A stretch of DNA of 64,000 nucleotides from Rothia aeria (GTDB lineage Bacteria > Actinomycetota > Actinomycetes > Actinomycetales > Micrococcaceae). Numbering within the stretch: position 1 is the first letter of the stretch; the number at the start of each line of letters is the position of its first letter. The stretch is from positions 1,984,001-2,048,000 of the forward strand of contig AP017895.1 in NCBI GenBank assembly GCA_002355935.1. The letters are read 5' to 3'. Positions 1 through 10,658 of this stretch are shown in pieces. Position numbers and translations under genes: made by a program. The notes below the pieces were generated by a model, which saw only the letters and a list, made by a program, of their open reading frames with translations, was not told the origin of the DNA and made no database searches.

Positions 1-2
1 CT

Positions 3-532
3 GGCGTAATCGCCCTCGTAGTGGTACTCGTAGTGACTATCACAACGCGTAATAATGAACCGAATAATATTGCTGGTGGAGCGACTTCTTCCTCCGCCTC
101 GCCGTCGTCGTCTTCAGCGTCTTCTTCTTCGAGTTCCCCTCGCCGTCAGCGTCATCGTCTTCGCCGCATTCCTACACCTCCACCCCATCCGCATCACGCT
201 CTGCTTCTGCTACGCCTTCTATTGACCGGGCTACAACAAAGGTGAAGGTTGATGTTGAGGTCAAGGCTAACGGTAAAGCCCGAGTCTCTTACGGCCCGTA
301 CAGTTCCACCAGTACCGAGAACATTTCGAGCGACTGGCGTAAGGAAGGCATCGAGACTACTCTCAAGGACAGTTATACCCTTAATGCTTCCGGCTCGTAC
401 GGTGACGGTGGGGCCACTAAGGTTAGCTGCAAAATCACTGTTAACGGGGAAACCGTCTCAGAGAACCAAGCCAGCGGTACCTACTCCACGGTTTCGTGTC
501 ACATCCCTTACAGCTACGTGCCCAAGCAATAA
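3..532 (+). CDS. Membrane-anchored Ser-rich protein, 5'-partial, frameshifted
   Basis: The visible part starts inside a hydrophobic stretch (GVIALVVVLVVTITT), which is probably a single transmembrane anchor. A long Ser/Ala/Pro linker follows, then a compact domain of about 95 residues beginning near KVDVEVKANGKARVSYG and containing two cysteines. The N-terminus lies left of the window. The linker begins in one frame and the C-terminal domain is in another. Restoring one C in the CCCC run near position 139 joins them as a continuous Ser-rich linker, so I read one protein with a single-base loss. The layout (membrane anchor, flexible linker, extracytoplasmic domain) suggests a surface-exposed protein. 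I recognise no family for the domain, and no neighbour indicates a role. Confidence 0.55.
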
Positions 533-569
533 TTAACGCAGCAGCCGACACACAAACACTCACGCTACA

Positions 570-604
570 GGCCCCGGTATCTTTAGATGACACCGGGGCC
601 TTGT
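570..604 (+). terminator. Rho-independent-type terminator
   Basis: A 9-bp GC-rich stem GGCCCCGGT/ACCGGGGCC closes a loop of about 13 nt and is followed by TTGTGTG. It lies 38 bp after the stop codon of the Ser-rich membrane protein. Confidence 0.7.
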
Positions 605-881
605 GTGCTCTCAGTAACCCGCAGGTTCACCCTGCACAGTTTCTGATGCTTACAGAAGGGCCTTTCGCAATATTAAAACATCAAAATGTACGTCGAATAA
701 TCAAATAACCCTGAATAAGGTTACTATAGACTTATGTACTATATTCTTCCGGGAACACCTTTGAGTACATACATATGCTTTTTAGCATTATGACACTACA
801 GTTAGTAGTTTTTAAGAGCGAACTATGAACTTACCTGTAATATCAGAATAAACTACCAAAGACTAGCAGAAAGGTAGAAAC

Positions 882-1623
882 ATGTCTTTGTCCGTAACCC
901 GCAGAGGCGCGGTTGCCCTCCTGGGCTTAGGTTCCGCATCCCTACTGGCAGCCTGCAGCCAGAGCAGTACGTCCACATCCGGCAGCTCATCATCAGCTTC
1001 AGAGACATCATCCTCGCAAACCAGTTCAGCTTCCGCTAATGCATCAACAGAAGCCACCGGGCAGAAATACGATGCGGGTTCCAAAAACTACAAAGGGGTA
1101 GTTCCTCTAGTTGACCATTATGAGAATAAAACCTACGAGCCAGGTAATGAAGAGCATCCACCCCGGAACGCGCCTAAGCCTCTCAAACCTGAGAATATGA
1201 ATGAGGACTCACTTGAAGGAGCGTACGCAACGCTCCGATATCAGGCATCGGTTTTGATTACATCACTAAAACAGGTGACCTTGAACCACTTAAAGAGATG
1301 GAAGCCGCCAAGCCTGATATTGAATACATGCAGAGCTTTGAGACTTTCTATCAGAATATGGAATCATCAAAAACGTGGTTCTTTGATCGCAAGTTTGAGA
1401 TGGACATTCTTGCCGACCCCATCGTATCCTCCTCTAAGATTACGTGGCGGTGCACCGAGACTTTTCTTAACGGCACCAAAGCAATTATTCGGGTGAGTAC
1501 CACGACGATCTCCCCGAAAAATACCAGTGGACGCGGCTGACCGGGTACGTTACCACCGAATACGTTAACGGACGCTGGGCTGTAACGCCTTATGTATCCG
1601 GCGGAGGTACCGGCGGGCACTAA
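882..1623 (+). CDS. Lipoprotein resembling the DUF6318 family, two frameshifts
   Basis: The signal peptide has an Arg-Arg pair and a lipobox (LLAACS), followed by a Ser/Thr/Ala-rich spacer of about 50 residues, so this is a secreted lipoprotein. After the spacer, KNYKGVVPL and a Pro-rich NAPKPLKPENMNEDS segment lead into GFDYITKTGDLEPLKEMEA, a pattern like DUF6318 proteins of actinobacteria. The reading frame changes near 1245 and again near 1495. The second break is repaired by adding a G to CGGG, which restores EYHDDLPEKYQWTRLTGYV through GGGTGGH and the stop at 1621. The expected mature protein is about 245 residues. Function is unknown, and the family call is from remembered motif style only. 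Confidence 0.6.
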
Positions 1624-1630
1624 ATACAAC

Positions 1631-1651
1631 GTGCCCTCAGCCTCAGGGCAC
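1631..1651 (+). terminator. Hairpin after the DUF6318-like gene
   Basis: The 7-bp stem GTGCCCT/AGGGCAC with a 7-nt loop lies 8 bp after the stop codon. It probably terminates the lipoprotein transcript, though no strong T-run follows. Confidence 0.5.
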
Positions 1652-1669
1652 ACCTTCTGCACACACTGA

Positions 1670-1731
1670 TGCGGTGCGGGTATCTTCACCGTCTGGCCTA
1701 AAACCAGATACACGAAGACGCCCGCACCGCA
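1670..1731. terminator. Long hairpin between convergent genes
   Basis: TGCGGTGCGGG (1670-1680) pairs with CCCGCACCGCA (1721-1731). It sits between the plus-strand lipoprotein gene and the 3' end of minus-strand gnd, so it probably stops transcription from both sides. Confidence 0.55.
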
Positions 1732-1765
1732 TAGTTATACAACCAGGGCAGCCCCTGGTGCAGTA

Positions 1766-3246
1766 TTAGTGCACGTGAATGTCGGCGGCGTTCACCTCAG
1801 AACGGTCACCACTCCACATAGTGTGGAAGGCCCTTCTTCGTCCACACGCCCGTAAGTGTGCGCGCCAAAGAAATCACGCTGCCCCTGAATTACGGCCGCA
1901 GGCAGGCGGTCACGGCGCAGGCCGTCATAATACGACAGGGCCGAAGAGAACACCGGTACCGGAACCCCAAGAGCGGTGGCTTTACCCACTACCCGGCGCC
2001 ACGACGGGACCAGCTCATCCATCAAAGACTTGAACTGGGGTGCCAAAAGCATATTTGCCGGACGCTCACCGGAGTAGGCAGCCATAATATCGCCCAGCAG
2101 CTCGGCGCGGATGATGCACCCGGCACGCCACAGCGAAGCAATCACATCAAGCTTCAAATCCCAACCGTACTCGTCCCCCGCACGGGCAATCATATCCATG
2201 CCCTGCGCGTAAGCAACCAGTTTCGAGGCCAACAGGGCACGGCGCACATCCTCAACAAATTCAGGATCCCCAGCACCGACACCGGTGGTCGCGATCAGGC
2301 CCGCAGGAAGCTGCTGCTGAGCCTGCTCACGGGCAACCGGATCAGATGATGAAAGCGCGCGGGCAAACACCGACTCTGCAATGGCAGAGACCGGGGCTCC
2401 CAAATCAAGGCCAGCCTGCACCGTCCAGCGGCCGGTTCCTTTCTGACCAGCCTGATCCAGGATCACGTCCACCAGAGGCTTACCGGTTTTAGCATCCACC
2501 TGGGCCAGCACCTCAGAGGTAATCTCAATCAGGTACGAATTGAGCTCGGTTTCGTTCCACGTCTTAAAAATCTGTGCTTGCTCCGCTGGTTCCAGCCCGG
2601 CGATAGAACGCAGAATATCGTACGCTTCCCCGATCACCTGCATATCGGCGTACTCAATACCGTTGTGAACCATTTTCACGAAGTGCCCCGCGCCATCGGT
2701 GGCAATCCACGCGCAGCATGGTGAACCGTCCTGGGGCGCCTTTGCCGAAATCTTCTCCAGCATAGGGCCTACATGATGATACGACTGGGCAGATCCGCCC
2801 GGCATAATAGAGGGACCCCACAGTGCGCCCTCCTCACCACCGGAGACACCCACGCCCACAAAGTGCAGGCCCTTCTGCGCCAGCTCACGCTCGCGGCGGA
2901 TCGTGTCTGGGAAATGCGAGTTACCGCCGTCAATAACAATATCGCCCTCATCCAGCAGGGGTGTTAGCTGCTCAATCACGGCATCAACCGGAGCACCAGC
3001 TTTCACCATTACCAAGATACGCCGCGGCGACTCCAATGAGTCAACCAGCTGCTGCAGTGATTCGGTACGAATAAATTCACCATCTTGCCCGTGCTCGGCA
3101 AGAAGCGCGTCGGTTTTCTCGACGGAACGGTTATGCAGCGCCACAGTGTAGCCGTTGCGGGCCAAGTTACGGGCCAGGTTCGCGCCCATCACTGCCAGGC
3201 CGGTTACACCAATTTGCGCCTTTTTACTCTCGATATTTTCAGTCAT
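1766..3246 (-). CDS. gnd: 6-phosphogluconate dehydrogenase (decarboxylating), one frameshift
   Basis: This enzyme converts 6-phosphogluconate to ribulose-5-phosphate with NADP+ in the oxidative pentose phosphate pathway. The N-terminal Rossmann motif is GVTGLAVMGANLARNLARNGY; VIDGGNSHFPDT and GVSGGEEGA are the family's substrate and catalytic signatures. The C-terminal FFGAHTYGRVDEEG leaves frame near 1831. Adding a G to the GGG run restores AFHTMWSGDRSEV and a stop at 1766-1768, giving about 493 residues, close to family length. I start at the ATG encoding MTENIESKK (3246), because the upstream extension to 3297 is not family-like. The rpe gene of the same pathway lies about 24 kb away. Confidence 0.92.
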
Positions 3247-3377
3247 GTATATAAGGGTACGCTGATTTATACACAGATGCGGTGCGCGGATCGCCAATTA
3301 TGCGCACGGGTGAGCGGCCCGCTGCTATCTCGGTAGACCACCACAGCGAATGTACCAATGTCCCCAGGGACAATAAC

Positions 3378-3404
3378 GAAAAGGCCCCGTCCTTAGACGG
3401 GGCC
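3378..3404 (-). terminator. Terminator of tRNA-Val(TAC)
   Basis: A perfect 9-bp stem GGCCCCGTC/GACGGGGCC with a CTTA loop is followed on the minus strand by TTTTCGTT. It lies just after the tRNA gene in the tRNA's direction of transcription. Confidence 0.75.
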
Positions 3405-3418
3405 GCATCGATAAATTG

Positions 3419-3491
3419 TGGGTCCTACCGGGATCGAACCGATGACATCCACGGTGTAAACGTGGCGCTCTACCAGCTGAGCTAAAGACCC
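3419..3491 (-). tRNA. tRNA-Val(TAC)
   Basis: The cloverleaf reads well on the minus strand: acceptor GGGTCTT/AGGACCC, D-arm GCTCAGCTGGTAGAGC, anticodon stem CCACG/CGTGG with loop TTTACAC (anticodon TAC), and a T-arm with GGTTCGATCC. No CCA is encoded. Confidence 0.93.
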
Positions 3492-3948
3492 ATTGTGCTC
3501 ACCAAACCGGCGAACAAGGTAATACTATACGGGGTCTTTGCAGGGAGCGCAAACCCGTTGAGGGTGTTATACATCTCAGTGCTTTGGGACGGCGCGGGTG
3601 AAGAAAATTACACGGCACAGTACAGCCCGCTGCCCTTCACCTCAAAAACCCAAAGTAATACCGCAAAACCCAACACAGAACCACCATGCAGCGTAAAATC
3701 TGCACGGTACAGGCAAAAATATCTTTGGCTTTTCTCCTGCAAATCCGCAGGTACCCAACCCACCCGCTGACAGCAGTCCCCAAAAAATCCTTCACAACAG
3801 CAAAACCAGGGTCAAATAAGGACTAAAATAGTAGAGAAAGAAGTGCGCCGACCACCACGTTCGGCCCACTTGCCTGCTAGGGGTGTCACCCGCGGAGAAT
3901 CGCCGTCGTAACACCTTCACAACTGAACACAAGAGAGGTTGGATTAGT
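3492..3948. promoter_or_regulatory. Intergenic region upstream of aceE
   Basis: This gap of about 450 bp separates the minus-strand tRNA-Val from plus-strand aceE, so it should hold promoters for both. It is A-rich in the middle. TAAAAT near 3823 is a possible -10 element for aceE. A purine-rich AAGAGAGG just before 3940 is the likely aceE ribosome-binding site. I see no open frame with coding character and no riboswitch that I recognise. Confidence 0.35.
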
Positions 3949-6687
3949 TTGGGTAACGCAAAACCGAACGAACACGCCCTGAGCACTCTTCTCGACGGAC
4001 TGAAAGACGTCGATACTGAAGAAACCCAGGAGTGGGCCGAGTCCCTTGAGGACCTTATTAAAACTCACGGCACCGAACGTGCCGAATACATCCTGCGCTC
4101 GCTTCTGCAGGAAGCTGGCAAGAAGGGTGTAGAGGTACCCACCATTGTCAATACCGACTACATTAACACTATCCCCGCCGACCAGCAGCCTGCTTACCCC
4201 GGTGATGAGGAACTTGAGCGTCAATACCGCGCTTGGATCCGCTGGAACGCAGCCATTATGGTGCAGCGTGCACAGAAGAAAGGCATCGGCGTTGGCGGGC
4301 ACATCTCCACCTACGCGGGTATCGCCGACCTGTACGAGATGGGCCTGAACCACTTCTTCCGCGGCCGCAACCACCCCGGCGGCGGCGACCAGGTCTTCTT
4401 CCAAGGCCACTCCTCCCCCGGCGTGTACTCCCGCGCATTTGTTGAGGGTAAGCTCACCGCTGAGCAGATGGATGGTTTCCGTCAGGAAAAAACAAAAGGC
4501 GCGAACGGAATCCCCTCATACCCGCACCCACGTTGCATGCCTGATTTCTGGCAGTTCCCGACCGTTTCGATGGGTCTGGGCCCGCTGAATGCCATCCATC
4601 AGGCATCCTTTAACCGCTACCTGCACAACCACAAGATTAAGGACACCTCCCAGCAGCACGTGTGGGCGTTCCTTGGCGACGGCGAAATGGACGAACCGGA
4701 ATCGCGTGGTGCACTGCAGCTGGCAGCCAACGAAAAGCTCGACAACCTGACCTTCGTCGTGAACTGCAACCTGCAGCGCCTCGATGGCCCCGTTCGCGGT
4801 AACGGTAAAATTGTTCAGGAGCTTGAGGCATTCTTCCGCGGTGCAGGCTGGCACGTCATTAAGGTGCTGTGGGGCTCCGACTACGACGCCCTGCTTCAGA
4901 AGGATAAGAGCGGCAAGCTCATCCAGCTGATGAATGAGACTCTCGACGGTGACTACCAGACCTTCCGCGGCGAAGACGGCGGGTACATTCGCGAGCACTT
5001 CTTCGGCAAGTACCCCGAAACCAAGGAACTGGTTGCAGACCTGAGCGACGAGCAGATCTTCAACCTGCGACTTGGCGGGCACGACGACAAGAAACTCTAC
5101 GCCGCCTACAAGGAGGCGCTGGAAACCAAGGGTCGCCCCACCGTCATCCTGGCTCAGTCCATTAAGGGTGCTGAGCTGGGCCCCTTCTTCGAGGCACGCA
5201 ACTCAACCCACCAGATTAAGAAGTTCACCATGGAAGCCCTCAAAGGCTTCCGTGACCACCTGAACATCCCCATCTCGGATGAGGAGCTGGAGAAGGACCT
5301 CTACAACCCGCCGTACTATGTGCCTTCGGCAGACCACCCGGCCCTGCAGTATATGCACAAGCGCCGTGAGGAGCTGGGCGGGTACATTCCGCACCGCCCG
5401 AACACTCAGCCCGAAATCACCCTGCCGGATGATAAAGCATACGCCGGTGCTAAGAAGGGCTCCGGTAAGCAGGAAGCCGCCACCACCATGGCGTTCGTGC
5501 GCCTGATGAAGGACCTGATGCGCGTGAAAGGCTTCGGCCACCGCATCGTACCCATCACCCCGGACGAGGCACGCACCTTCGGTATGGACGCGTTCTTCCC
5601 CTCCGCTAAGCTGTACAACCCCAACGGCCAGAACTATGTGCCGGTGGATCACCAGCTCATGCTCTCCTACACAGAGTCGCCTGAGGGTCAGATCCTTCAC
5701 GTGGGTATTAACGAGGCGGGCGCAACCGCAGCGTTCACCGCTGTTGGTTCGTCCTTCGACACCCACGGTGAGCCCATGATCCCGATCTACATCTTCTACT
5801 CGATGTTCGGGTTCCAGCGCACCGGCGACGCCTTCTGGGCTGCTGCTGACCAGATGGTACGCGGCTTCGTGATCGGCGCAACCGCAGGGCGCACCACGCT
5901 CTCCGGTGAGGGCCTGCAGCATATGGACGGCCACTCGCCCATCCTGGCAAGCACCAACCCTGCGTTCAAGATCTACGACCCGGCGTACGGCTACGAGATT
6001 GCGCACATTGTGAAGCGCGGTATTGAGCAGATGTACGGCAACCTCGACGAAGATCACGACGTCATGTACTACCTGACCGTGTACAACGAGCCGATCCACC
6101 AGCCCGCAGAACCCGAAAATGTGGACGTGGAAGGCATCGTCAAGGGCATCTACAAGGTGCAGGACTCCCCGCTGGCTTCCGGCCCGAAGGCCCAGCTGCT
6201 GGCATCCGGTGTTGCTGTACCGTGGGCTATCGAAGCGCAGAAGCTCCTGGCCGAAGACTGGGGCGTATCCGCCGATGTCTGGTCCGTAACCTCCTGGACC
6301 GAGCTGCGCCGCGATGGTGTGGCTGCCGAAGAAGAAGCCCTGCTGAACCCCGGCCAGCCCGCTCGCGTGCCCTACGTGACGCAGAAGCTCGCCGGTGCGA
6401 ACGGCCCGATCATCGCATCGACCGACTACACCTCGGATGTGCCCGATCAGATCCGCCAGTTCGTGCCGAACGACTTTGCAACCCTCGGCGCTGACGGCTT
6501 CGGCTTCGCCGACACCCGCCCGGGTGCCCGCCGGTTCTTCCACATCGACGCACAGTCGATGGTGGTGCGCACCCTGCAGATGCTCGCCAAGAACGGTGAA
6601 GTACCTGCCGACGCCGCAGCCCAGGCATTCGCAAAGTACGACCTGACGAACGTCAACGCCGTTCAGAGCGCAAACAACGACGACTAG
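3949..6687 (+). CDS. aceE: Pyruvate dehydrogenase E1 component, homodimeric type
   Basis: AceE decarboxylates pyruvate with thiamine diphosphate and passes the acetyl group to the E2 lipoyl domain. The TPP/Mg motif [12 protein letters not shown] lies near residues 241-252 and continues to [16 protein letters not shown] near 271. Other family signatures are [21 protein letters not shown] and [14 protein letters not shown] choose the TTG at 3949 ([13 protein letters not shown], 912 residues) because AGAGAGG precedes it at good spacing. A GTG at 3883 would add 22 residues that look unlike the family. The reading frame is intact, which is notable among so many broken neighbours. The gene stands alone, with a terminator directly after it. 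Confidence 0.95.
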   Translation: MGNAKPNEHALSTLLDGLKDVDTEETQEWAESLEDLIKTHGTERAEYILRSLLQEAGKKGVEVPTIVNTDYINTIPADQQPAYPGDEELERQYRAWIRWNAAIMVQRAQKKGIGVGGHISTYAGIADLYEMGLNHFFRGRNHPGGGDQVFFQGHSSPGVYSRAFVEGKLTAEQMDGFRQEKTKGANGIPSYPHPRCMPDFWQFPTVSMGLGPLNAIHQASFNRYLHNHKIKDTSQQHVWAFLGDGEMDEPESRGALQLAANEKLDNLTFVVNCNLQRLDGPVRGNGKIVQELEAFFRGAGWHVIKVLWGSDYDALLQKDKSGKLIQLMNETLDGDYQTFRGEDGGYIREHFFGKYPETKELVADLSDEQIFNLRLGGHDDKKLYAAYKEALETKGRPTVILAQSIKGAELGPFFEARNSTHQIKKFTMEALKGFRDHLNIPISDEELEKDLYNPPYYVPSADHPALQYMHKRREELGGYIPHRPNTQPEITLPDDKAYAGAKKGSGKQEAATTMAFVRLMKDLMRVKGFGHRIVPITPDEARTFGMDAFFPSAKLYNPNGQNYVPVDHQLMLSYTESPEGQILHVGINEAGATAAFTAVGSSFDTHGEPMIPIYIFYSMFGFQRTGDAFWAAADQMVRGFVIGATAGRTTLSGEGLQHMDGHSPILASTNPAFKIYDPAYGYEIAHIVKRGIEQMYGNLDEDHDVMYYLTVYNEPIHQPAEPENVDVEGIVKGIYKVQDSPLASGPKAQLLASGVAVPWAIEAQKLLAEDWGVSADVWSVTSWTELRRDGVAAEEEALLNPGQPARVPYVTQKLAGANGPIIASTDYTSDVPDQIRQFVPNDFATLGADGFGFADTRPGARRFFHIDAQSMVVRTLQMLAKNGEVPADAAAQAFAKYDLTNVNAVQSANNDD

Positions 6688-6722
6688 TCTAATGCGCCAC
6701 ACGGGCACCACCCGGTGACCGT

Positions 6723-6771
6723 TTCGGGGGCTTCGCTTCCTCACCCATGGTGAGGGCGCGAAGCCCCCGAA
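6723..6771 (+). terminator. Terminator after aceE
   Basis: A 14-bp stem TTCGGGGGCTTCGC/GCGAAGCCCCCGAA encloses a smaller CTCACC/GGTGAG hairpin 35 bp after the aceE stop. It is the strongest terminator-like structure in this region. Confidence 0.75.
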
Positions 6772-6935
6772 TCTATGGCCGCGCACGGCATATCATGCGC
6801 CATTACCACCCACAAGAAACCGCCTATAGGGTTCATCCTCAGGGTTAGCCGTTCCCCGTGATACCCCACAAAATGGTAAAAATGGGTGGGCATATTTGCG
6901 ATAATAAGAAAGGCAGAAAAATAACTAGGAGAGCC

Positions 6936-8787
6936 ATGTCCGACACCACCTACACTTCACAGGCGACCACAGCGCCGTCATCCGGTGCGGGGATGTCTCA
7001 CGCCTACAACCTGTCAAAAGCGGTGCACCAGCTGCAGACCCAGCTTCAAGGCAAATGGCCCACAGGACACTCAGTTTTCCACCCCAGGTTCACCCCGCTC
7101 AGAGAGCTCAGGGACAAACTGCACATCACCGACCCGAACGGTGTACCCACCTACTGCGACCCCGAGAATATTAGCCTTAAATCCCTCGAAGACGGCATTA
7201 TGATGCACTGCATCATCCTCGATAAAACCAAAGGGCTGCTCGCTATCACCGAAGACAACGGCGACCCCAAACCCTACCGGGGAAAATACGTCACGAACTA
7301 CATTAACTATGTGTTCAGGTACCTCTCCATCGACACGAAAGTGAATATTAGCGAGATGGACGGGTACCCCAACATTAACACCAAAAACGCGAAAAACCGG
7401 TCGCTGCTGGATATCCTAGACTTCCTGTACGAACACCAAGACAGCATAGTGCACGCCCTCAGCTTTAACCCGCTGGACGATTTACAAATATGCTTCTTCC
7501 CCATCCTGCACCCCGGGTTCAATTTCCCCCGGGACACTCCCCAGCAAATCCTGGACTGGTACACCACATCCTCATACAAGATAGGGCTTTTCAGCTCGCC
7601 CCTCGAAAACAAAAACATGGGAATCATCAAAAAACTCAACGACTACTCAAACGTCATTGCCGAAGGCGTTGCCGGCTGCGGCAAGTCCCACATGCTTGAA
7701 AGTCTGAAAGACACCACCATCAACGGCGGTTACGGACCCGAAAACGTGACCACCGTGGTGTTCCACCCCTCCACCTCGTACGAAGAGTTCGTGAGCGGGT
7801 TACGGCCCAACTTCGCTTACGGCACCGAGACCCCGGACTTCATCTCCCATGAGGGGATCTTCCTGCAAGCCTGCGCCAAGGCGGTGCGACTAGCCCGCAG
7901 CTACGCCGCCCACCGTGCCCGCACCGGGGCAGACACCTCCCTGGGGCAGGACCCCACCCACCGGGAAGCCCCAGCCCACCTGCTCTTTATCGACGAGATC
8001 AACCGCGCCAACACCTCCCGTGTCTTCGGCGACCTCATGCTCGTTCTTGAAAAGTCCAAACGCCACAACTACGCCACCGACACCAACGGCGACTGGCAAA
8101 ACCATATGCACGGGGCGCTCGTGGCAAACTACGACCGGGAAGATTCCTCCAGCAGCGCCCAGCCCGTCACCATCCCCCGCATGTAACCTACGCAACCCTG
8201 CAAACCCCCGTGTTTGTGCCGCGCATTCGCGACGACGGCACCCAAGACTGGTCACGCGGGCGCAGCTACAGCCGCCTCGTAGTGCCCGACAACCTGCACA
8301 TCCTCGGCACCATGAACTCCACCGACCGGTCCGTAGGAACCATCGACCTAGCACTGCGGCGCCGCTTCCACTGGCACGAGATGGAACCCATGCGCAAAGA
8401 CGACCTGAAAGAAGCCCTCACCGCCGCAGGCCGGGACCTTGAGGCAGACCCCGAGCTATCGCTGCTGATCGACGCCTACGACAGGCTCAATACCTCCCTC
8501 AAAAACGAGGTGGGGCCCGACGCCCGGCTAGGCCACGCCTACTTCTTTGAGCCCAAAGCCAGCGCACCAGAAATTGCCGATGCGCTACTCACCCAGCTCG
8601 CAGAAGTCGCCGCGACCTTCAACATTAAAGAAACCCCGCACACCAACCCGGACTTCCCCCGTAAACTTGCCGGAATAAGCGACCTGTGCGGCCGGTACGT
8701 GGAATACGTGGGCCACGGACTGGGCAGGCGCCCCACATTGGCGGCACCTGGAACCCGATCATGGCGCGACTATACGAGGCCGCATAA
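6936..8787 (+). CDS. mcrB: McrB-family AAA+ NTPase of a McrBC restriction system, two frameshifts
   Basis: McrB is the GTP-driven motor subunit of modification-dependent McrBC restriction. The N-terminal 200 or so residues should hold the target-recognition domain, which I do not recognise. The motor follows: Walker A GVAGCGKSH, the McrB-type HPSTSYEEFVSGLRP, Walker B LLFIDEINRANTSRVFGDL, the nucleotide-specificity segment GTMNSTDRS (compare NTAD in McrB), and the arginine-finger segment ALRRRFHWHEM. Breaks near 8178 (CCCCC) and 8738 (CCCC) are each repaired by one C, restoring TYATLQTPVFVPRIRDDG and the end HIGGTWNPIMARLYEAA with stop at 8785. The start at 6936 follows AGGAGAG. The mcrC start codon follows the stop directly. 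Confidence 0.85.
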
Positions 8788-10312
8788 GTGGGCGAATACT
8801 GCTATTTCCAGGCGGGAGTCGCCGGACAACGCGCCGGGGTAACCGTCGTAACACTCGGCGATAACGGACATATCCGCACCCCCGAGACAGTGCGCACCCT
8901 CGCCGTTCACGTACTCCCCAAAATCTGGTCACCCAACGGGCGGCGCAACATTATTGAGCCGCTGCCCGCCGACCGGCCGCACCCCACGCACCTGCTCGAT
9001 GAAACCGGCTGCCTGCACGTATACCTGTACGAGCGGGAAATCCTGAAGCTACCCACCGACTGGCAGCAGCCCTTCAGTGCCGTCGTAGGCTCAGGCAACG
9101 AACCCGCCGAAAGCAACCGCCGGGAAGACACTCCCTACGTTGACCTGTGGAACGCCCCCGCGTGGGAGCCGCACACCCGCGACGCAGATTTCACCATCGG
9201 ACGGGTCATCCGCCCCGGCAGCGACGAAGAATTCACCCCCGTGCGGCAGTTTTGGCGCATCCTCGAACACTACCACCAGGCACCGGTTGAGGACGCCACC
9301 TCCCGCACCGTACCGCCGCAGGGCCTGGGCATTTTCTCGCGCATCGACTGGCTACAAGAGCCGACATACCGCAAATTCCTGAACCTGTGCAAAAACGCGC
9401 TGGAACACCGCCGCCCACGGTTCGAATCAGAAACCGACGAGCTGGGGTTCGTGCGGGGCCGCATGGTGCTCGATAAACTCATCGACCGGCAAGCCACCCA
9501 CCGCACCGGGGTGGTGTGCGAATTCGACTCACTCACCACAGACATTCACCTGTGGCAGGTGATCCGCGCCGGGCTGCAGCGGGTAGCGATGCAGGCGAAA
9601 GACGCCCAGCTGCGCCAGCAAGCTCTCGGCTACGAAGCGACCCTGCGCGATGTGAGTGTACACAACGCCCAAACCTTGCTGAATGAGCGGCTCTCCCCAC
9701 GTTCATGGCGCGCATCCCCGATGAGCAGGCGCTCGCCTACCGGTATGCGCGGGCAATTATTGCCCAGCAGTTCGGGTTCGGGTTCGATACCGACCCGTAT
9801 GAGGCCGGGGTAATCGCCAACATTAAATACGACACCTCTATTCTGTGGGAGACAATGCTGGAAAAAGCCCTCCTGCAGGCGCTCCCGCAGGCATGTACAC
9901 GCTCAATACCCTGCCGAAGTTCAGCTACATTCGCAGGCCCGCCACCAACAGTGCCGTGCTGAAACGCCCCGCCGAGATCCGCCCCGGGTTCGTGGTACGC
10001 ACCGCCGACACCGGTGCGCCGGTATGTGTGCTTGAGGCGAACTATGACCCGATACCGCGCAGCTTTGAGCACGTGCGGGAACGCGATTTTAACCGGATTC
10101 TGCAATACGCGTACCGGGTGGGGTGCCACGCCCACCTGCTGTTCCCCGACACGAGGGTGCACAACGGTCCGGTTGATATTGTGTACACTGGCTCCCCCAC
10201 CGGTGAGGATTTTCACCTGGGGATTTATGGGGTGCAGTTCCCCGACCCTATTGACTCCTCCATCACCCTGGATGTGAGCCATATTGTGCATGGGATTCTG
10301 CAGAATAGCTGA
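8788..10312 (+). CDS. mcrC: McrC-family subunit with degenerate nuclease motif, two frameshifts
   Basis: The GTG start abuts the mcrB stop codon, so the two genes are translationally linked. McrC normally supplies the PD-(D/E)XK endonuclease and stimulates McrB GTPase. Segments typical of the family are visible: an NMD/LFE-like SILWETMLEKAL, then RPGFVVR and VCVLEANYDP where active McrC proteins usually have RPDIVL and VLDAKYK, then RDFNRILQYAYRVGCHAHLLFP in place of the DxYQ-Y region. The catalytic Asp and Lys therefore appear as Gly and Asn. Breaks near 9695 (CCCC) and 9885 are single-base losses. The protein may be a catalytically dead subunit. The 5' half is less conserved, and the family call rests on position plus the C-terminal pattern. 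Confidence 0.78.
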
Positions 10313-10338
10313 TTAACTATTTTTCATTTGTCGGCGCC

Positions 10339-10647
10339 TTATTCACGGTAATTTAGCGATAAAGGCGGCGCATCATTAATAGCCGAGACGAGCTGCCCCA
10401 GACTATTGGCAGCTAAAGAGCGCAGCGGGCACTGCCAGTCACAGTTCCCAATCACATACACCATGAACCCGCCCTACCCGGCACCAGCGGAATACCAGCC
10501 CACATCCAGCAGGTACTTCCCGTCACCGTACGAAACCTGCAATAAGTCCTCAACAAGGTCCAGCTCCTCGGCGGGTATTTGCGGATCTTCCAGCGCCCAC
10601 AAAAGGTTATCGTAGGTGATAACGCCGCCCCTGAAATCTACCGGCAT
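10339..10647 (-). CDS. Small protein of unknown function with an in-frame TAG
   Basis: The ATG at 10647 lies 12 bases inside the end of the EntF-like gene on the same strand, so it is probably the last gene of the siderophore operon. The frame encodes MPVDFRGGVITYDNLLWALE, an acidic helix-like middle, and DVGWYSAGAG. A TAG at 10474-10476 (codon 58) interrupts it, and the same frame continues with GGFMVYVIGNCDWQCPLRSL to a stop at 10339. A whole protein would be about 102 residues. The TAG could be a base error or two compensating indels. It is not an MbtH-like protein: the conserved MbtH core is absent. Acidic, Trp-rich small proteins like this are sometimes immunity proteins, but I cannot assign it. 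Confidence 0.5.
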
Positions 10648-10658
10648 GACTGCGCCAC

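Noticed and set aside
5203-6786. 527-codon open frame antisense to aceE
   Set aside because: It is opposite a highly conserved, intact AceE and has no recognisable domain; long antisense frames are common in high-GC genes.
6936-10312. Mobile defence island around McrBC
   Set aside because: No integrase, transposase, flanking repeats or tRNA end was found at its borders; it sits between aceE and the siderophore locus without transfer marks.
10339-10647. MbtH-like partner of the NRPS
   Set aside because: Size and position fit, but the conserved MbtH core residues are absent.
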